Positions 47,701 through 59,700 of a stretch of DNA of 64,000 nt are shown here, piece by piece. Made by a program: the position numbers and the translations under genes. The stretch's first letter is position 1. Every line of letters begins with the position of its first letter. Location: contig CP114495.1 of the NCBI GenBank assembly GCA_027186245.1, positions 7,021,001-7,085,000 of the forward strand, read 5' to 3'. A model generated the notes under the pieces. It was given only the letters and a program-made list of their open reading frames with translations, did not search any database and was not told the DNA's origin. This DNA comes from Coriaria nepalensis (taxonomy: Eukaryota > Streptophyta > Magnoliopsida > Cucurbitales > Coriariaceae).

Positions 47701-50700
47701 ATAAAGAGATAAATTATGTATATTAGAGAGTTTATCTTCTACTTCATTTCTAAGCGTTAGAATAACAAATTCCTTAATTCTAAGGATTTTTATAGATTTC
47801 GTAAGATTGTATCTAGTCTATATAAAAACTTAGGCCGGACAAATTACGAACACAAAAAATACATACCAATTTTTTATTCTCTGTTTCATTCACCTTTCAC
47901 AATAATTCCATTTTGAATTTCAATAAAGCTATTTCATAAATTGTTTGCTGACTCAGCAGTACACATTTAATAGGTAGTCAAGACCATTATTGCTATGCTT
48001 CGAACAGCGCTGCCTGATTGCGATGATGATCCGTATCGTAGAGTTTTCAAGGCTTTACTTCCCTTTGAGAAAGCGGAAAAGAAGAGGGTAAAAATCACCT
48101 TTGTTTATTTTTTTAGCTTTGATCTCTATGTACTAAATTTAAAGCTAGTTATGCCCTCCTTTTCAGATCCAATTCACTTAATTGAGGCTTAAGTATCATT
48201 TCTCTCCTTACCCTTTCTCCTTTAAACAGGTTGTTGATCATATTGAGAAAGTTTCGACGATTAGAAAATGTAGTTTTCTGTCAGCTGCTTCTGTCATCTT
48301 CTGTTCCAAGCTTTCTGGTACCTTAAAAAGGTCTGCTTAAGACACCGACATTCACTTCTGGTTTGTTTGGAGTGTTTCAATACATTCCAGCAACTTAAAT
48401 TTGTAACTGTGAAATGCATTCACGACATATATTTATTCGGGTTATCCACTAAACAATATTGTTATGTAATTAATAATTTGTTTCTTGTACTTTCTTTGTA
48501 TATGTGTAAATGATGACAGGAGCCAACTTACCCAGGGACGTAAGGTGTTGTCTACGATAGAGATGATATCAAAACTTGTTCAAAGGGTAAGACATAAATT
48601 TTTAGAGTTAATCCTAGAATATATTGGACTGAAAGAAAATGAACTCAATTATCCTGATATTTGCATAGGAGCATGTATGTAACAAGTTGTTTGATTTCTT
48701 GTTTTTCTCTCCATGTTTAGAGGAGGTTTCTGTTTCTTTTTTATTTTATTTGAGGTTTCATTTTCTTACAGTCCTCAAAGATGTTTTTGAATCACCTCTA
48801 AAATTTTGTGACATTTTTCTAATTATTTGGTCAATTTATTATTTTAAATTTCCCCCTCAATTTTATCACCTAGAGACTAACCCGAATTTACTGTATATAC
48901 GTTCCATTTGATTGGTGCAAATAGAATTTTGTCTTTGAATGTTTCTAGAGATTTATTTCATTTATCATTGATTACAGGAACAATCAGTGTCGGCTGTAAT
49001 AATCTCTTTATCAAACATGATACCTCAGGTTTGTCCTCCATTCCACCTGCTTTCACCTGAGATTTATACTTCTACAACATTTCTGATGATGTGTATATTC
49101 ACACCGGCACTAAACATGTGTGAGATTTTTCTCTAGATTATATGATAAGAAAGTTTAATTTGGTTCTCATTTCTCATCAGAAACCTTATTGATTATTTTT
49201 GTCAGTTCCTGTGCCTTTTTTTTTTTAATTTATTTATTTTTTCATAATAACAGTACATATTGTATATCTAGAAATAGAGCGTTTTGCTCTATGGGAGAAA
49301 GATGCAAAGTATTCGCAGCAAGCTATTTGTCTCTAACTTTGTCATGGTATCAGCAGCCATTAAGCTTGTTGTGATTTTTCTTTTGCTCTGGTGTCTCTGA
49401 TTCATCACAGACAGTTTGGATAAGTTTTTCTGTTGTAGTGAGAAGTGAAAACTGGAAATTTATTTCTACTTCTCTACTAGTTTGGTCTTGATCTGTGCCT
49501 TCGTTTTTATGCTTCTTCGGGTCTGTTTTGGTGCTGTTGCCAGTCCTGTTTTGGGCTGTCTACAAGAAGCACTTCAGATTCTTCTTGTCTGCATGTCTGG
49601 TTATGACACATTTGCAATCGGGTGTATCATGTGGAGTGGCATACAGGCTCCAAATGCGCCTCTCTCACCTCTGAAATGGTCCAACAAATGATTCAATCTA
49701 CTTTTTCAGCTATAGGGATTTCAGGTAACAAATCTTGTCATTCTTGTTATTTGGACTCTGGTGCTTCAAATCTTTTTCAAATGGCTGTGTTATTAGGATT
49801 TGGAAACGAAGAGGGTGATGGGAAGGGGCACAAAGAATGATGGCTTTTCAGTTTATGTTTGCAGCCTCACTTCTCATTTGCTTCTTTTGTTTATGTTTTG
49901 TCCACCGCTAATAAAAACAGACCTGTGTTTTTTGTGGCACCATCGCCCAGGACACATCCCAATTCGACACGGTTGTTATCTATGCTGAATTTCGGTTTGA
50001 TTTCCAATAAATATATATATATGTATTTTTTTTGTAGAAGATTCACATCTTTCATTTTCACTTGTGCTTTAGCCAAACGTACAGTTCTTCATTTTCCTAC
50101 TCATGTGGATGATACAACTAGTTGTTTGGATTTAATATATTTTGATGTTTGGGGAAGTGTCAATTGTTTATCTCATCATGCCAGCTACAAGTATTTTATT
50201 GCCTTTATAGATAATCATAGTTGTTTTACTTGGATTTAATAAATCCGAAGTGATTGATGTTTTTAAGCTGTAGCATTCATTTAAAATCAATTCTCTGAAT
50301 GCATCAAAAAGCTGCATTTTGAATATGGGGGGAATATGTCCTTAGATTTTCAATCTTTTCTTTAAAAAAAAAAGTTTCTCCATGAGAACTCATGTCCTTA
50401 TACCCCTCAGCAGAATGGAGTGGTTGAATGAAAAAATTGACATGTTTTGGACGGTGTTAGAGCTTTTATTCAAGACCAAATTGTGGGTTGAAACTGTTCA
50501 AATTTCGGTTCAAGTAATTAACCATCAAGATGAGTCCCCATATTATAAAATGTTAAAAAAGCATCCAAATTTCAGCCTGTTACATACTTTTGGCTTTGAG
50601 TGTTATCTTCACCTCCCTCCTTATGAAAGAAATAAATTTTTTGCCCAAGCTGTCATATGTATTTTCTTAGGGTATGCCTTGGGGAAAAAAATGCTTGTTC

Positions 50701-53700
50701 TCTTATGATCCCACATTCCCACTAAGAAAAAGATGTGCATCTCTCATAATATTGTATTTCATGAAAACACATACTTCTATCATAATAATATTTTTGATTC
50801 TTGTGTGTCATCTTCCTATTCTATATTACCATCCTTTGAGACTTTAGGTACAACTTATTTCCTCCATACAATGGTTTAAATTCAATTGGGTCTTACGAGC
50901 ATAGAAAGGTCCATCAAATTCCAGCTGCCCCTTCAGATGATCCCCCTATTCTAGATCTTGTCATTCCACAATGACCTGCCCATTCAACTCTATGGTTGGA
51001 CCATTATGGGTGTTCTTCCTTCCTTGTCTTCTTAGGCACTATTTGTATACCTCATTCTTTTAAACCAGTTGTAGAGAATCCATGTTGGCAGATGGCTATG
51101 GATGAGGAATTTGAAGCTTTAGTTGCAAATAATACATTATGTTGGAAATAAAAAAGGATAATGTTAGGATTTGGTTAGAGAAATCTGAGGAGAAATATTA
51201 GGAAGATAACTCTTAGAATATTTTCCTAAAGATATGCGATTGTAAATTAGTTGTTAAGATCTTACCATAACTAGTTTAGGGTTTCTAGTGTATATTTATC
51301 CTATGTATGTAACCTGTAAATTCTAAGAGAGCTAATTATTAAAGTTTTCACATTGGATCATGTATTGTGTCCTGTGGGTATTAAGCCCATTGGTTGCAAA
51401 TGAGTGTATAAGACTCATTAGTTTAGTGGCTCTTGGTAACTACCAAGAATGCGAGATCAATTATGATGAAACTCTTGCACCTATTGCAAAAATGACTGTG
51501 GTGCATACTATTTGAGCTCTTGCTGCATGTCAACATTGGTCGGTCTCACAAATAGATCTCAAGATGATGATCTTGCTAAAATTGTGTATGACCCCACCAC
51601 TTGGCCTAAACAAGATTGATTCTTCTATGTTCCAACGAATAACAAAGGAATCGCTATTCTTCTTGTCTACGTTGATGATATTGTGATCACTAGAAGTGAC
51701 AATCGTAGAATTTGTTATCTCCTATGAAAAGATTCTTGCAAAGTGGTTTGGAGATAACGAATTCTACAACCGTCACTTCTAGTGATCATAATATCATCGG
51801 CGTAGACAAGAAGAATAGCGATTCCTTTGTTGTTTGTTGGAACATAGAAGAATCAATCTTGTTTAGGCCAGGTGGTGGGGTCATATACACAGTTTCATCA
51901 AGATTATCATCTTGAGGTCCATTTGTGAGACCGACCAATGTTGAGATGCAACAAGAGCTTAAGTATTTGTTTCCATCTTTCCTTAAAGACAATAATATTC
52001 ACTCAATGTCTTTTAAATGTGAACCCTGTCAATTATCAAAACATTATAGAGCTTCTTATAAATCTCATTTCTATCAAGCTTTTAGACAATTTTATTTAAT
52101 TCACAGTGACATTTGGGGACTTTCTAGAGTAACAATTGTTTCTAGTACTAGATGGTTTATCTCATTTATTAATGACCAATTCCAAACACAAAGGAAGATT
52201 GATAATGGCAAAGAATACTTTAATTTAATCTTGAATGAGTTTTTGACAAAAAAGGGTATGCTTCATGAATCTATCTATGATGATACCCCTCAACAAAATG
52301 GGATAGCTGAACGAAAAAATTAATACTTGAAGTTACTAAGTATCTATAAAGGGAAACAGTCCTTACAGCTACTTATCTCATAAATAAAGTTCCCTCTAAG
52401 GTTCTAGAATATCAAACTCTTTTAAACAACTATTAGAAACATTTCCTTATATTCGGATTTTCAACTCTTTATCCCCTAGAATATTTGGCAGCACAGTCTT
52501 TGTTCATATACACAAATACAAATGGTCGAAATTTGATCCTAGAGCTGAAAAGTGTCTTTGTGGGCTATTCTCCTAATAAAAAAGGGTATAAATGTAATCA
52601 TCTTGCTTTAAAAATTCTCTTTAAGGAGAGAGTAATTATAGGGTGGAAGATCATTTTTGGGAGACCATAAATTCTTTACGTTTATGAGTTCTAGGTCTAC
52701 CTAATCTGCCTACTCTAAATGTTCCTCAATCTAGTAACCTACCTGTCCCTTCCTTATCTATAGAATCAAACAATATAGACTCTTTTTCAGGGGGAGAAAC
52801 ACTAGAAATAGTGCAACAATCTGAGTTGCTAGCCTACTCTCGGAGGAAGCATATTCAGAATAAGGAACCTCAACCTCCTACTTACCAAAACTCAAACTCC
52901 TCTTTGGATGATGATCTTGTGAATGAAACATGTATGATAGTTCCAATAGTTCCAAATGTTTCAAATATTTTGAATCATCATGATAAAGATGTTTCTATAA
53001 ATTTTGATCTTGATATTCCTATCGCCCTTAGGAAACATATCTGTACTTGTACGATGCATCTTATTGCTAAATATTTCTCATATCATAGGTTATCTTCTTG
53101 CTATAGAGCCTTTACTACTAATTTGTCCAGTGTTTCACTTCTAAAAGATATCCAAGAAGCAATGAGTCAACCTGATTGGAAAATGAATGTGTTATAAGAA
53201 ATGAAAGCACTTGAGAAAAATGACCCTTGAGAAATTATTAGCTTACCTTATGGAGGCAAAACAGTAGGCTGCAAGTGGGTGTTTACTGTGAATTATAATG
53301 CTGAAGGGAAGATTGAAAGATACAAGGCAAGACTTGTGGCTAAAGGTTTCACACAAACCTATGGAATAGATTACCAAGAGACATTTACTCTGGTTGCTAA
53401 GGTAAATTCGATTAGAGTATTACTTTCTCTTGCTGTTAACCATGAATGGTCGTTATAACAGCTAGATGTGAAAAATGTGTTCCTTAATGGGGAATTAGAA
53501 CAGGAAGTGTTTATGGATTTACCTCCTGGTTTTGAAAAACATTATGGGTCAGAGAAGATTTGCAAACTAAGAAGGTCACTATATTGCCTAAAGCAATCAC
53601 CTAGGGCATGGTTTGATCGCCTTACTAAGTCTTACAACGGCTGTGGATATCACCAAACTCATGTAGATCATACGTTATTTATTAAGCATTCTAGTGACGG

Positions 53701-56700
53701 TAATATTGTTATTCTCATAGTGTATGTGGATGAACTAGAAAAGTTGAAGAAGTTTCTGTCCACATATTTTGGGATAAAAGACTTTGGATTTGTGAAGTAT
53801 TTTTTGGGAATGAAATTCGCAAGATCTAAGAAGGGAATTTTCATTTCTCAAAGGAAGTATGTCTTGACTTGCTTAAGGATACATGTTATCTCTGGTACAA
53901 ACCGGTTGAAACTCCTACGGAAGCAAACTTAAAGTTAGAGGCATCAAGTTCAGAGAGGATGGTGAATAGGGAACAATTTCAAAGATATGTTAGAAGACTG
54001 ATCTACCTATTTCATGTTAGACCCGACATAGCATTTGCAGTTAGTGTTGTGAGTCAATTCATGAACTCACTTGGAGAAAAACACTTTGATGATGTGCACA
54101 GAATACTCAAATACCTAAAAGGAATACTGGAAAGGGGATTACTATTCCATAATCATGAACATATCAGGATTGAATATTTATAGATGCTGACTGGGCAGGT
54201 AGTGTAATTGATAGGAGATCTACCCTAGGCTATTTTACTTATGTTGGTGGAAATCTAGTAACTTGGAGAAGCAAAAAATAGAATGTAGTAGCAAGAAGTA
54301 CTGCGGAAGTTGAGTTTAGGGCATTTGCTCAAGGGATTTATGAAATATTATGGTTAAAAAAGGCTACTTGGAGACTTAAAACTCTCGAGTACTATTAGAA
54401 TGACACATTACTGACAACAAATCAGCTCTCAATATTGCTCATAATCCTGTTTAACACGATTGGACTAAACATGTGGAGATTGATAGACATTTCATTAAAG
54501 AGAAGTTGGAAAAAGGTATAGTATGTATGCTTTATATTCCTACAGATCAATAAGTGGCAGACATCTTTACTAAAAGACTACAAAAGATTCAATTCAACAA
54601 GTTGATATGCAAGCTGGGTTTACTAGACATCTTTGAACCAACTTAAGGGGAAGTGTTGAAAATATGGAAAGGTATTCTTAGGATTCAGTTAGGAGAAATC
54701 TTAGGAGAAATCCAAGGATAAATCTTAGAGTATATTTCTAAGATATGCAATTGTAAATTAGTTATTAAGATTTACCATGACTTGTCTAGGGTTTCTTGTG
54801 CATATATATATCCTAGTTCTGTAACCTTAAAAATATAAGAGAGCAAATTATTAAAGTTTATAATAAATTATATTTGGGCATTTTCGTCAATCAACACAAG
54901 TATGCTCAAGATCTCATCAACCTTGCCGATGGTTATACTTCTAGTACTTATGATATACCAATAGAGTTTAATGTTAAGTTATGAACCACTGATGGTGATG
55001 TTATTGATGATCCCACTCACTTTCATCTGTTTGAGGAGTTTGAATTATTTGACTATTACATGACCTGTTCTCTCATATGGAGTTCATGTGATACTCAATT
55101 TATGATTCAATCTTGCCACCTTCACATAGTGGCCGAGACAATTCAAAGAGATATGTTCTTTTCTCGTGTCTTTGACCTTCAATATTCAGATGTAGACTAG
55201 GGTGGTTTCCCTAACACTAGCTATTACACAACAAGTTAGTGCCTTTTCCATGGGAACTCCTTAATCTCTTGGAAGTCAAAGAAACAAGATTGTGTGTCCA
55301 AAGCTTCTACCAAAGTTGAATATCGAGAAATGTCCCATGCTTGTTTTGAGATTAGTTGGCTTCATGGCCTTCTTTCTGAATTGGTTTTCCTCAATATCAC
55401 CCTACACCTCTTCATGGCGACAATACCAGCACAATTCAAATTGTCTCTACTCATGTTTATCAAGAGCGATCCAATCACATCGAAATTGACTGACACTACA
55501 TTCAAGAGGCTTTTGATAAGCAACTCATCTTACTCTCTTATATTTTATCAAGGTCACAAATTGATGATATTTTCCCTAAATCTATGACTCGAGATCAACA
55601 TCGGTTCTTGATTACCAAATTGTTATTATTATTTATCCCCAAATCTATGACTCGAGATCAACAAGGATCTCAATATTTATGAGGAATTGCCAAGAATCGT
55701 AGAACTAAACTAATTAGGAAATAGATAATTATGGATTGGATTGTAAAGATGGTAAATCTCCCAAAATCAAGGGACTGTAGTTATTGTATATTTCTCTCAT
55801 TTTCAATATATAGAAGTGTACTCTACAAGAGAAAGACACATAACATATTCACAACAAGCTATTTGTCTCTAATTTTGTTAGATGCTACTCGTCCTTGTTT
55901 GATGGGTGCCTAATGCCTATATCTAGTCTTACCCTCTAATGCTTTTACGTTGGACTTACACTTATATCATTATGAAGACATTTTATGTCTTATGCTCATA
56001 CATTTCTGGTGTGTCCAAAGAGTTACTTCTTACTGTTATTCTCCTTGTTTACCAATGATACAACAGCGTGCGCAGCTCACTTCCCCAAAAGAAAATAGCT
56101 TTTTTGTCTATCATCTATGGAAATATCCCTTATGAGTTGTTATTCTTGTCTAATGCTCCTAGTACTGCTATTTTCCTAAAATGCTTTCCCACTCATCTTA
56201 TGGATGGCTTATTGTATGCCTGTAATGTCCAGAAATACCTTCTTGAGCAAATGGCCGTTGTTGATGTTGATGGAGGGAAACTGCTAAATGAAGATAATGA
56301 TATCAGATCTGTAAGTTCCTTTATGTCATGCAGTTTATATGTAAGTTATTTTTCTTTTACATCTATCTTTCTGCTATAATTTTATTTAGCGTTTTGAGAA
56401 TGCTGTCATCTTACTTGTTTTTTCTATTGATCATACAGATCAATGAGTATCCACCGGATAAATAGGTGACCAGTGACCTGGTCTCTTTTCCGGGTTGATA
56501 CATTGGACTGAGGTTTTTAGTCTAAAATCTAAGGAAGAAAATGATGTTGGAGATTATCGCACAGAAGAGTGAAACCCTGTGAATAAAAGGACACTTTATT
56601 GAAAGACTTACATTAAGGATTGGAAAAAGTTAGGAATTACAACAGCTTGTTTGGGGAGAAGTATAATAATCTGTATATGTGTAGGTATTTAAATAAAAGA

Positions 56701-59700
56701 GCAAGTGTTTACAACAGATATAATAATGCATGTCCTGGTGGACGAGTAAAAAATGGAAAGGGTTTTTCTTTTTCTTTTTTCCTTGAAGGAGTTGTATGTA
56801 ATTTGATATTTGTTAAAGATGACCATTCCTTGAATCATGTGTTTGGAATCTTTACTTGCTATGCAGGTTCTTCAGTACCTACAGGATGATGTTTCTGACT
56901 TTTTAAGAAATCACTTTTCTGCGGCTGAAGGAGAGAGAGAAGTTATATCCAATGACAAGGGTTGTCTGCAGGCACTGAAATCTTTCATCGAATTTATATC
57001 TAAGAGGGAGAGAGAAAATTTCCATTCTCGACGCCGTGACAATGAAAATTCTGTTACCCTGACAACCATCCATCAGGTTAAATTGGTCTCATTTATCAGT
57101 TTCTGCTTCTTTGATTTGGAGGCCTTTTTTGTGTTATTGTGGAGCTCATTCTGACCTTTGTTTGCCTTCCTTTTAACTTTTTCCTTTGATTTGCAGTCAA
57201 AAGGCTTAGAATGGGATGTCGTTTTCATAGTTAAGGTATGTAACCCGTTTTTGGGTATGCTCTCTCTAATAGTGACTGGCAATTTCTATTTCCATTTTTG
57301 GTTGATTGTGAACTCCAATTGGAGTTTGGAAGCATTTGTAACAACATTTGGCCCAAAGTTGAGTCTTAACTGCTACCCCAAACACAAGCTTATACAGTTT
57401 AATAACTTATATTGGTCAAGCTGGGTAATATTTTACTTCAAGGAGAAGATGATCGTCTTATAAGTATTAATTCGTACTGCTGGAAAAAAAAATGCTTGTT
57501 CAAAATCTAAAGTTGACATATATCATGTTGTTCAGGAAAAAAAAATGTCACCGATTTGTATGGGACACTCCTCAGTTGGTAGTCCCTACCGATTTTCAAA
57601 TGTGCCTTTTTAGCTATTGGGGTATTGTTATCCAAACCATGGTAGTTGCAGATCACCTTTCAAGGGGAGTAGAAACCATTGTTATAGTATGTCGATTGGA
57701 AGTAATTAATTCTTTTGTTATATCCATTTAAATTGTTATACTAGTCCTACTCATTTTGGGAACAAAAAGCACGCAATGAGTCAAATCTTAGGTATTTGAA
57801 CTTTTCATTTGTAAGAACCAAACTTATTGCTGTGGATCTTTTGGAAAAATATAATAAATACACATTTTTGGTTTGGCATCATTTAAGTTAATCTTTGTAC
57901 ACCAATCATAAGAAATAACTCTCTACTGTCAAGCTGTCCCTAGAAAGTAAATGATGGTTTGCACTCTATGGAGGAATGAACGTGCCAGGCAAGACCAAAA
58001 TATTAGGTGTGTTTTATGCTGGATAGGAAAGTTTAGGGAGTGGGCAATATCTGTTATAGCAGTCAAGTTTGGGGTTTTTCAATATGAGAAAAAGTTCTTG
58101 GAGTCTTTTGAGACTGAGGCAAAGGTTTTTACATGTGCACAATTGTATGTCGCTAAACTTCGATGCTAGCCCTATGGTTGGGGTTATTTTTGCTTAGATT
58201 GCACAGTACAAGAGAGATAGTTGCTCATTAAGAGCTTAGATGATTAAATGCAAAAAGTCAAAGTACAAGGGGATCCTATTCAACTCTAGAAAACAGATAT
58301 CATACATTTTATGCTTTCCTTTTCTGTAGAGGCAAACGGAACTAATCATTTCCGCTATCAACACTCTTGTCTTGATGCAGGCTAATGAATCTGAGATTCC
58401 ATTATTGCATGAATTTAATGGTATTTCAAAGGAAAATGGAACATCAATTGAGGTGAGCCCAACTGCACATGGAACGTTACCTACATGTTACTTTGGAGTG
58501 CTATAGTGCAGTGCTCAACTATCTGTTTTAATTTGTAAACTACAGGAGGAACGACGTCTACTATATGTGGCAATGACTCGTGCTCGAGAAAAGCTTTTAA
58601 TTTCATATGTCGTGATGGATTCTAATTTTCAGGTTTGTCATGCATCAAATAGTTAATCTTCTTAGCTTAGCAATTTCTTTATTTGGATATTGTTGCCGTT
58701 ACTAGATGATTCAGCCTTCAAGATTTCTCAGAGAAATTCCAGATCATCTTCGAGAGGTTCAGGTTTGTAGTCACTCGACTCACTCCTACTTTAGAATATG
58801 TGCTTTTGACTTTAAACATCTAGGAATTTTAAGTGTGAAACTGCAAACCAATTGTAGAGCATACAAAGCTGACAGTTTTCCAGATTTTCTTGAATTTGGC
58901 TTGGAATTCATGCGTGATATTTATGCAGGCTGAACTAAGTTTTCAAGATATAAAAACTAAGCATTCAAAAAGTCAAAAAGGGGATTCTCAGTCTACCATT
59001 GATCTGCAAAAGAAATTGCAGCCTTCTGAAGTAGACATGGTGCTAAATGATTCTCTTAATATTCACGTCAACGAGGACTCTAAAGAGTTTACAGAAGAGA
59101 CAATGGAAATGAGCAATGGAAACAGTTTCTTGAGAAGGTCTTCCTCAATCATAATCCTTGGGTGTTCAGTCATCTGGTTTTACTTATACTTGATTGTGAT
59201 GCGAATGCTAAACCCATGTCACTTTCTTACAGATTTGCGGTAGAGGAAAGAGCAGTTGTTTCCCACTTATTTCATCAATGGGCTAAGAAACAAGCATTTC
59301 AAGATCCTAAGAGGTTGCTTGACAAGGTGATCTTTTGTTTATGTGGAAGTTTTCATTTAGAAGTTCTGCATATTATTAAATTTTGAAAAAGCCTTATTAC
59401 GACATGCAGTTAACTCTATTAACCTTTGAATACTTTTGCTTAACTATGATTTGGATGCCTGAAATATGTTTCTTTTCTTGTATTAACAGGTTGGTTTTGT
59501 AATTGATGAAAGGCTCAGAGTCAAGAAAAACAAAAGCAAGGTTATAAAACTGTTCTCTCTTTAAAAAGCAACTGTTTACTCATTTTCTTTATATTTGACT
59601 TCCATGGATCTGTGAACTTCAGTTATCACGATGGGTAACTTCAGAATTACCAAACTATTAATTCTGAATTAGTTATGAATCTTTCTTTTGCTATTTTGCA

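Larger units (their letters stand above)
49225..55880 (+). mobile_element. Ty1/copia element A in intron 16 of SRS2, interrupted
   Basis: The outer element has a partial 5' LTR (about 49225-49344), followed at once by a primer-binding site starting tggtatcag (49345), complementary to initiator tRNA-Met. Protease LDSGASN lies at about 49759. Integrase fragments lie at about 50040-50240 and 50380-50770 (TPQQNGVVE). RT pieces lie at about 51365-51722 ([22 protein letters not shown]). After the intruding element come QHKYAQDLI (about 54893) and RNase H (about 55290-55620). A probable 3' LTR is at about 55680-55880; its end, caagctatttgtctctaa, matches the 5' LTR end. There are many stops and it is inactive. 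Confidence 0.8.
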
